DNA of 64,000 bases. It comes from Adineta steineri. Its lineage: Eukaryota > Rotifera > Eurotatoria > Adinetida > Adinetidae. Shown here in pieces: positions 52,199 through 64,000 of this stretch. A program made the position numbers and the translations under genes. The stretch spans positions 310,001-374,000 of the forward strand of contig CAJNOI010000018.1 of assembly GCA_905250115.1 (NCBI GenBank), read 5' to 3'. The notes beneath the pieces were generated by a model that saw nothing but the letters and a program-made list of their open reading frames with translations, had not been told where the DNA came from and did not search any database. Every line of letters begins with the position of its first letter. Positions within the stretch are counted from its first letter, which is position 1.

Positions 52199-53543
52199 TT
52201 ATTTTGTTTCATCATTATAATAATTGAAATTATTTCGAACTTTATTTGTTAAATATTCTCCATAATAACATTCAGTTGTTTCATTAATACGTAATTTAAC
52301 ATCTAGATTTGGTTCAAAAAAGAATGGAGTAGAAATACGTGATCGAGCAGGTTTAACTGGACTAATAACACAGTGACGTGTTGAGCGATATTTATGATTA
52401 GTGATGAACGCAAGTATATCACCGATATTACATGTTAAAGCAATTTGTTCGTTGACAATAATTGGATCAGCTGATACATATGTTGCTTTTGTTGTATCAG
52501 TTGTACGAACATGAAGACAATTATGTGAATCAGGATCTTGATTAACAAATGTTAACCAACCATAATCAGAATGTTCACCACAACCATGACCATACTCAGG
52601 TGATTTACTTTCATTTTGATGTACAGCCGGATATTTGATACATCGAATAACCTGAAAAAGAAATAGATATTCATAAGATAAAAGAAAAACTAATGTGAAA
52701 ATATTTTGCTCTTACCCAAAATGACTCATTAAATGTGGATTCAAAATGATTTAATGGTAAATTCAATGAAAGAGCAATAGCACGCATAACACGTTCACCT
52801 GTTCGTAGCATGGCTGCAGTATATTCAGTTAAAGTTTCTTTAAATATTGGAAATTCTTTTGGCCATGGATTCCTTCCTTGAGCTAATTCAGGATAATCTG
52901 GTAGTTTTTTATTTGATAAATTTTTATCATTGAATTGTAAACGAAGTGGATGATTATCTTCCAAGTCACGATAAAGATCAAAACCTTCATGACGATCACG
53001 TTTTGCATTTGTAACATTTTCACCAACACTTTGATAACCGCGAGCTAATCCACCACGGAATTGTTGATTTAGTTTTGAAGAATTAGCAGATAAACGAGCA
53101 GCATATTGATTTTTTATTTTAGAATCAAGATCAAATAATTGACGTGTCACAGATAATGTTCGAAGAAGTAATTCATTGGGTATTCCATGACCTATAACAT
53201 CAAGCGATTATTTTAATATTAATTTTTATGCGAATAAGAGCAACTACGAACCGATCGCATAAAAAAATCCAACATGTTCACAAGCATTTGCCAATTTCTC
53301 GATCATATCGCGAGGATAATCATTTGTTTCGTTTTTACTTGCAAATGATGAAAAATCAATGATTGGAAGAACAGGATCATTATGTAGTACTAAGTCTGAT
53401 TGAGCATATGCAGCAAGACGACGTTGTGATGTACGAGTGATAAACTAAACAATAATTACATATATATAATAACAAAAAAAAGACAATTAATATGAAAGAA
53501 TTCAAACCGGTACAAGATGTTTTAACAACGATGATGAATGCAT
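52199..53543 (-). CDS. 2-oxoglutarate/Fe(II) dioxygenase (isopenicillin-N-synthase-like)
   Basis: Four minus-strand exons (53543-53508, 53444-53252, 53191-52716, 52651-52199) join in frame to about 385 residues. The N-terminal DIOX_N part has LPIIDFSSF and CEHVGFFYAIGHGIP. The double-stranded beta-helix core has the iron ligands HSD (about H262, D264) and H328 in YRSTRHCV. R340 and S342 (ARSRIS) form the 2OG-binding RxS motif. NIGDILAFITN matches the usual Gly-Asp strand. Members oxidise small molecules; the substrate cannot be read from sequence. Families of this type are abundant in plants, fungi and bacteria and scarce in animals, so transfer is possible. Every catalytic residue is present. 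Confidence 0.9.
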
Positions 53544-54621
53544 TTATTTTCTATAACGATTATTAATTTCGAGCTGCCTATTTAACGCTTCTGTAATATT
53601 TTATCTCTATTTAAATATACAGACTACGCAATATTATTATAAACTGCTTTATTAGATATCTTCTGATAACTTTTTCACATGACATCATTATCAAAAGATA
53701 AATAAATTTCTTATCTTCGATTATAAAAACGCGTTATGTTTATAAAGAATTCATCATATTGAATGTATACCTATCAATCTCGATAACAAATCGACATCAC
53801 TTAGTGACAAAACCGATTAACACAATAGAATAGAATGATCATTCGTTTTTTTAACGATTTGAAATGCATTACTGAATACATACCCTAGCTTTTCAAGGCT
53901 ACATTTTTCTGACAAGAAATATAAATAGCTCTTTTCAATTATCTATCATGTTTAAAATTTTAATTAGCAAAAATTTTCAAACATGATATAACATCATTGT
54001 AACACAATATATACTTCTGTCAAAACAATTCACATCATAAATAACTACCATTTTTAAATATAGCAAATCTTTATTTACATATATTTAACAACTAATCATT
54101 CGATAGCAAATTTTTATTCTCTTTCTCGTAGAGAAGAGTCCAGTAAACATAAATTGTCTGCTTGTGTGTCCACAGGGTCAAAAAAACATCGAAAATCAAT
54201 TTTTCACGGTTTTCATTAAATGTGAAGAAAATGCATTTCTACGAGAAAGAGCTAAGCGAGTCCTCGAACGAGCGTTACTTGTTTAGATATATCTAACAAC
54301 TAATCATTCATTAATGAAATAGAAAATTCTTAAAAGACTGATCTATTTGAATTATATAATCAAAACAGTAGAATGAATGATTTGTTTTACAGAAGTAATT
54401 ACTAACTGGATACACTTTTTTACTAACTGCAGACTTCAGTTCGTCTTCTTCTTCTATTGATTTATTATTTGTAATAAATCGTATATATTCTACTGCAAGT
54501 ATAATGTGTAATCTTTCTTTTTTTATTGAATTAATTAAAAATAATAATAAAAAAAAAGAAAAATATCTGACATTAAATAATTAAAAAATAAAATAAAAAG
54601 AGATTATCTGTCCTATTTCGA
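53544..54621. other. 1.1-kb noncoding interval with a dispersed repeat
   Basis: Contains repeat copy 1 (54116-54282). No exon is supported. This is the 5' flank of the oxygenase gene and the 3' flank of the intronless membrane-protein gene. Confidence 0.5.
54116..54282 (+). repeat. Dispersed repeat, short copy
   Basis: 167 bp matching, in inverse orientation, the longer copy at 60042-60338. Shared blocks include CTCTTTCTCGTAGAGAAGAG, TCCAGTAAACATAAATTGTC and GAGCTAAGCGAGTCCTCG. CTCTTTCTCGTAGA near the left end is inverted inside as TCTACGAGAAAGAG, so the single strand can fold. Compared with the other copy it lacks about 130 bp between two direct copies of GGTCAAAAAAACATCGAA. Confidence 0.85.
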
Positions 54622-55518
54622 TTATTGTTTTTGACTATCTTCATTTCGTTTACAAACAAGAAAAGTCACTTCATTGTGGTTTGCTTTGCTTTTTATTGGT
54701 GATGTTTTTATTGATGTTGAACCATCAGTTTTCATACGATTTCTCGTTACCGGTCCTGTATATGAACCATTTATAGTTGAATGTAAAATTTTTCCTTTTG
54801 ATGAATTTGTATGTGCTGGTGTTATTGGTGTTCGAGATAATGGTTCAAGTTCACTTTGTTGTAGAATACGTTGATGATGACGACGAATAGGTGGTGTTGA
54901 AACATTTGAACAATCAATACTTGATACAGCAGGTGATGATAAATCATGAGCAATTTGTTGAAAACGTTCAATAGTTTCATCATGATTATCTTCTGTTGAA
55001 TTTATTTGTTCTAGTTGAAATTTACTTAAATCATTATCATCATTATTAATATGAGGAGATAATTGAATAAAACGATGATAGAATTTTTTTGATTCATTTA
55101 AAAATAATTTCGATAAATTTTCAATTTTATTTTCTACATATAAACGATAATAATTATTAATTGGTAAATGACGAAAATAAATTAAAGTAAAACTTCGTAT
55201 AATACAAATACTAATAAAAATAACTGACCAAAATTTTGAAATATGAAATATTCGACTAAATATTAATATTCCATTTAAAATATTTAATTCGAATAATAAT
55301 GGAAACCATTGAATAAATGCTCGATAAAGATAAATAAATGGAAAAATCGAATAATCAATAAGAAATATACCGAGAGCAACACTAGCAAGAATAAAAATTG
55401 GACGAAGACCAAGATAAAGAAAAATTGAAATGGATAATAAAAAAATACCAATAATAAAATGTAAGATTTGGCTCATGCCTTTGTATTCAATCATCGTTTT
55501 TGTAAGGAAATTATTCAA
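54622..55518 (-). CDS. Intronless multi-pass membrane protein, unknown
   Basis: An uninterrupted 298-residue frame, unusual in this intron-rich window. The first 125 residues hold about four hydrophobic segments (such as ILHFIIGIFLLSISIFLYLG and FWSVIFISICIIRSFTLIYF) separated by short loops. The remaining 170 residues are polar, Ser/Thr-rich and carry TPPIRRHHQR and SRTPITPAH, likely a cytoplasmic tail with phosphorylation sites. I do not recognise the family. It begins 230 bp from the GCN2 start, pointing away, so the two may share a promoter. In-frame ATGs at 55518, about 55491 and about 55476 are all possible starts; MSQILHF places the first helix at the N-terminus. Confidence 0.65.
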   Translation of the reverse strand: MNNFLTKTMIEYKGMSQILHFIIGIFLLSISIFLYLGLRPIFILASVALGIFLIDYSIFPFIYLYRAFIQWFPLLFELNILNGILIFSRIFHISKFWSVIFISICIIRSFTLIYFRHLPINNYYRLYVENKIENLSKLFLNESKKFYHRFIQLSPHINNDDNDLSKFQLEQINSTEDNHDETIERFQQIAHDLSSPAVSSIDCSNVSTPPIRRHHQRILQQSELEPLSRTPITPAHTNSSKGKILHSTINGSYTGPVTRNRMKTDGSTSIKTSPIKSKANHNEVTFLVCKRNEDSQKQ

Positions 55519-55747
55519 AAGACTAGGTTAATATACATAAGTTATAACAATCGTAACTGAATTGATCCAATGAAAATATTTTTAATAGATATTATTGATT
55601 GGACAATATATTCCAACAATAAGAAAACATTGCATGGTAAAGCATTTTATTTGAGAAGAACTTTCATAAAATGATGTAATTTAAATCGTTTTTTTAGATT
55701 TGTTGAATTATGTTTTTAATTATTGTTTGAGTTTCTCCGTCTGTATG
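55519..55747. promoter_or_regulatory. Short divergent interval, membrane protein / GCN2
   Basis: Only 229 bp separate two start codons that face away from each other, so a bidirectional promoter is likely. No particular motif stands out. Confidence 0.45.
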
Positions 55748-62588
<6,841 letters not shown>

Positions 62589-62803
62589 ATTTCATTGTCT
62601 TTCGTTCTGGGTGATTGTGTATATAAACATTCCATTTGGGTCTAATGTTTATTATTTTTTTTCTCTCTCTATTTTATATTCTTGTTATTGAATGAAAAGT
62701 GATTTAACATTTATAAATATACATATTTGGATTTGGTACTCAAGAAAAAAATTAATATATTCTTTGTAGATTTAAAATCAGTATATACGAAAAAAAACCC
62801 AAA

Positions 62804-64000
62804 ATGGGTGGAAGAAATATTAGTATAACTAAAAGTGGTAAAATCATGAATCCAACAGATCAAGCTCGTAAGTTTTATGAGTAAAAAAAGGAAATAATAA
62901 TTGAAATTTTTTTCTATAGGAAAAGAAGCTCGAAAAAAAGAATTAAAAAAAAATAAAAAACAACGTCTATTAGTACGACAAAATGTACTTAAAGGAAAAA
63001 ATCCAAGAGGTCTTATTAGTGATATGGAACATCTTGATCGAATGGAATATGATCCTATTAATCCATCACCTTATAATATTAAAGTTTTACAAGAAAAAAG
63101 AAAAAAAGTGAAAGAAACATGGGATAGAGTTTATCGATTATATGTAAGTTAAGAAAATTAAATTATTAGATTTATATTTTCTTTGTTTCTTTTTATTACA
63201 GTCAAAAGAACAACCAGATTCAGCTTTACAAATGGATACATTATTAGCAGAGTATGAAAAATCACGAGCTCAATTGATAACATGGTTTGGTAAGAAGATT
63301 GAATTTTTTTCTTTCTATTTTTTATAATTATTCTTTTTGTTTATAGAGTCAGTTAAAGAAACACAACGTGTTACTATTGATGAAATTCCGATGCCTGAAT
63401 TACCTTCTGGATCCACAGCAAGTGCGCCAGATACACCACGAAGTATTCTTAAACAAAAAGAGTAATTATTTTTGTTTCAAAAGATATGTATTACTATTTT
63501 AATTTGTTTTTTTTTTGAAGTTCAATTGAACCATCACAACGTATTGTTATTTCAAAAAAACCACCAGGTCCACCAATTGGTCGACCGCCAATTCTAAGTG
63601 ATAATGAAGATATTAGTGATGATGAAGAAGGTAATATTATTTATATTCAAAATTTTATTTAATCTATTTTGATTTACAGAAGTTTCTACAACAGCAACAA
63701 AAGTTGTTCAATCGAATGGTAAATTTCTTTTTATTTCTTTTAAATAAAAAGATTCTTTTTTTCTAAGATCGACGACGAATTCGTTTTAATGATCCATCAT
63801 CTTCTTTGCCAGCAGCACCATCTGTAAGTCGATGGAGTGATAATAATCCTAATGAATATGAACAGAATGAAATGCAAGAATTTGGTACTCCAGTTACTGT
63901 GTCTCAACCGCCACAACTCAATACAGTTAATCAATTGAATAAATAGTTTTTATTTAATAGAGAAATTTTGTCTTTTAGGAAAGAGCACCTCCTATTATGC
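62804..64000 (+). CDS. WBP11: WBP11-like splicing factor, 3' end outside window
   Basis: Exons 62804-62867, 62920-63143, 63202-63289, 63347-63461, 63521-63630, 63680-63718, 63768-63925 and from 63979 onward join in frame. The N-terminus matches WBP11: SITKSGKIMNPTDQARKEAR, KKELKKNKKQRLLVRQNVLK and MEHLDRMEYDPINP. DEIPMPELPSG, SILKQK and KKPPGPPIGRPPI follow the family's proline-rich order. WBP11 is a nuclear spliceosome-associated protein that binds WW domains. If the last donor (63926) is not used, the frame stops at 63946 and the protein would end early; the splice to ERAPPIM is preferred because the family continues with long Pro-rich repeats. The gene follows GCN2 by 215 bp. Confidence 0.9.

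Overview
This is an AT-rich metazoan nuclear window. It carries about 16 animal-type protein genes with GT-AG introns, mostly 45-60 nt long. Long noncoding tracts rich in simple repeats lie next to transcription-factor genes, and there is one 100-N assembly gap. The animal gene set (three homeobox genes, an ionotropic glutamate receptor, CRK, a septin, GCN2), the tiny introns and a bacterial/fungal-type MscL channel gene together suggest a rotifer, probably a bdelloid. That identification is inference; no marker gene proves it.

Layout. 0-2 kb: a serine racemase/threonine dehydratase-like PLP enzyme, tail-to-tail with a small membrane protein. 2-6 kb: noncoding. 6.2-7.8 kb: an NK-type homeobox gene with an EH1 motif. 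8.3-12.3 kb, minus strand: the end of a membrane protein cut by the gap, then an 8-exon Ser/Thr-rich coiled-coil protein with an acylation-type N-terminus. 15.5-17.3 kb: PM20D1-like M20 peptidase. 18.5 kb: a small cationic signal-anchor ORF. 19.2-22.4 kb: threonyl-tRNA synthetase. 23.4-25.4 kb: SLC33A1 acetyl-CoA transporter. 26.7-27.3 kb: a mariner-like relic. 29.0-34.0 kb: a 20-exon glutamate receptor with a 929-bp long-TIR element in one intron. 34.5-38.5 kb: a LIM-homeobox gene with a very long linker, divergent from a septin at 39.0-40.7 kb. 42.3-43.2 kb: a CRK-like SH2-SH3 adaptor. 43.2-47.1 kb: noncoding except for one coding-like fragment. 47.1-48.8 kb: PBX/extradenticle. 50.5-51.1 kb: MscL. 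52.2-53.5 kb: a 2OG-Fe(II) oxygenase. 54.6-55.5 kb: an intronless multi-pass membrane protein, divergent from GCN2. 55.7-62.6 kb: GCN2 (31 exons). 62.8 kb to the end: WBP11, partial.

There are no operons. Relations between genes are limited to two likely shared divergent promoters (LIM-homeobox/septin, membrane protein/GCN2) and close tail-to-tail pairs. Three homeobox genes of different classes lie within 42 kb and have the longest noncoding flanks, which fits regulatory DNA around developmental genes. GCN2 and ThrRS both concern tRNA charging, but nothing in the sequence shows that they are co-regulated.

The strongest observations for a second look are the intron-bearing mscL gene (probable horizontal transfer), the LIM-homeodomain protein with a linker of about 860 residues and an AT-hook-like motif, the long-TIR element in the receptor intron, a dispersed repeat present in two opposed copies that differ by one internal segment, and altered nucleotide- or cofactor-binding motifs in the septin and the racemase-like enzyme. 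All exon models were read by eye from splice signals and frame continuity; none was checked by alignment or transcripts.
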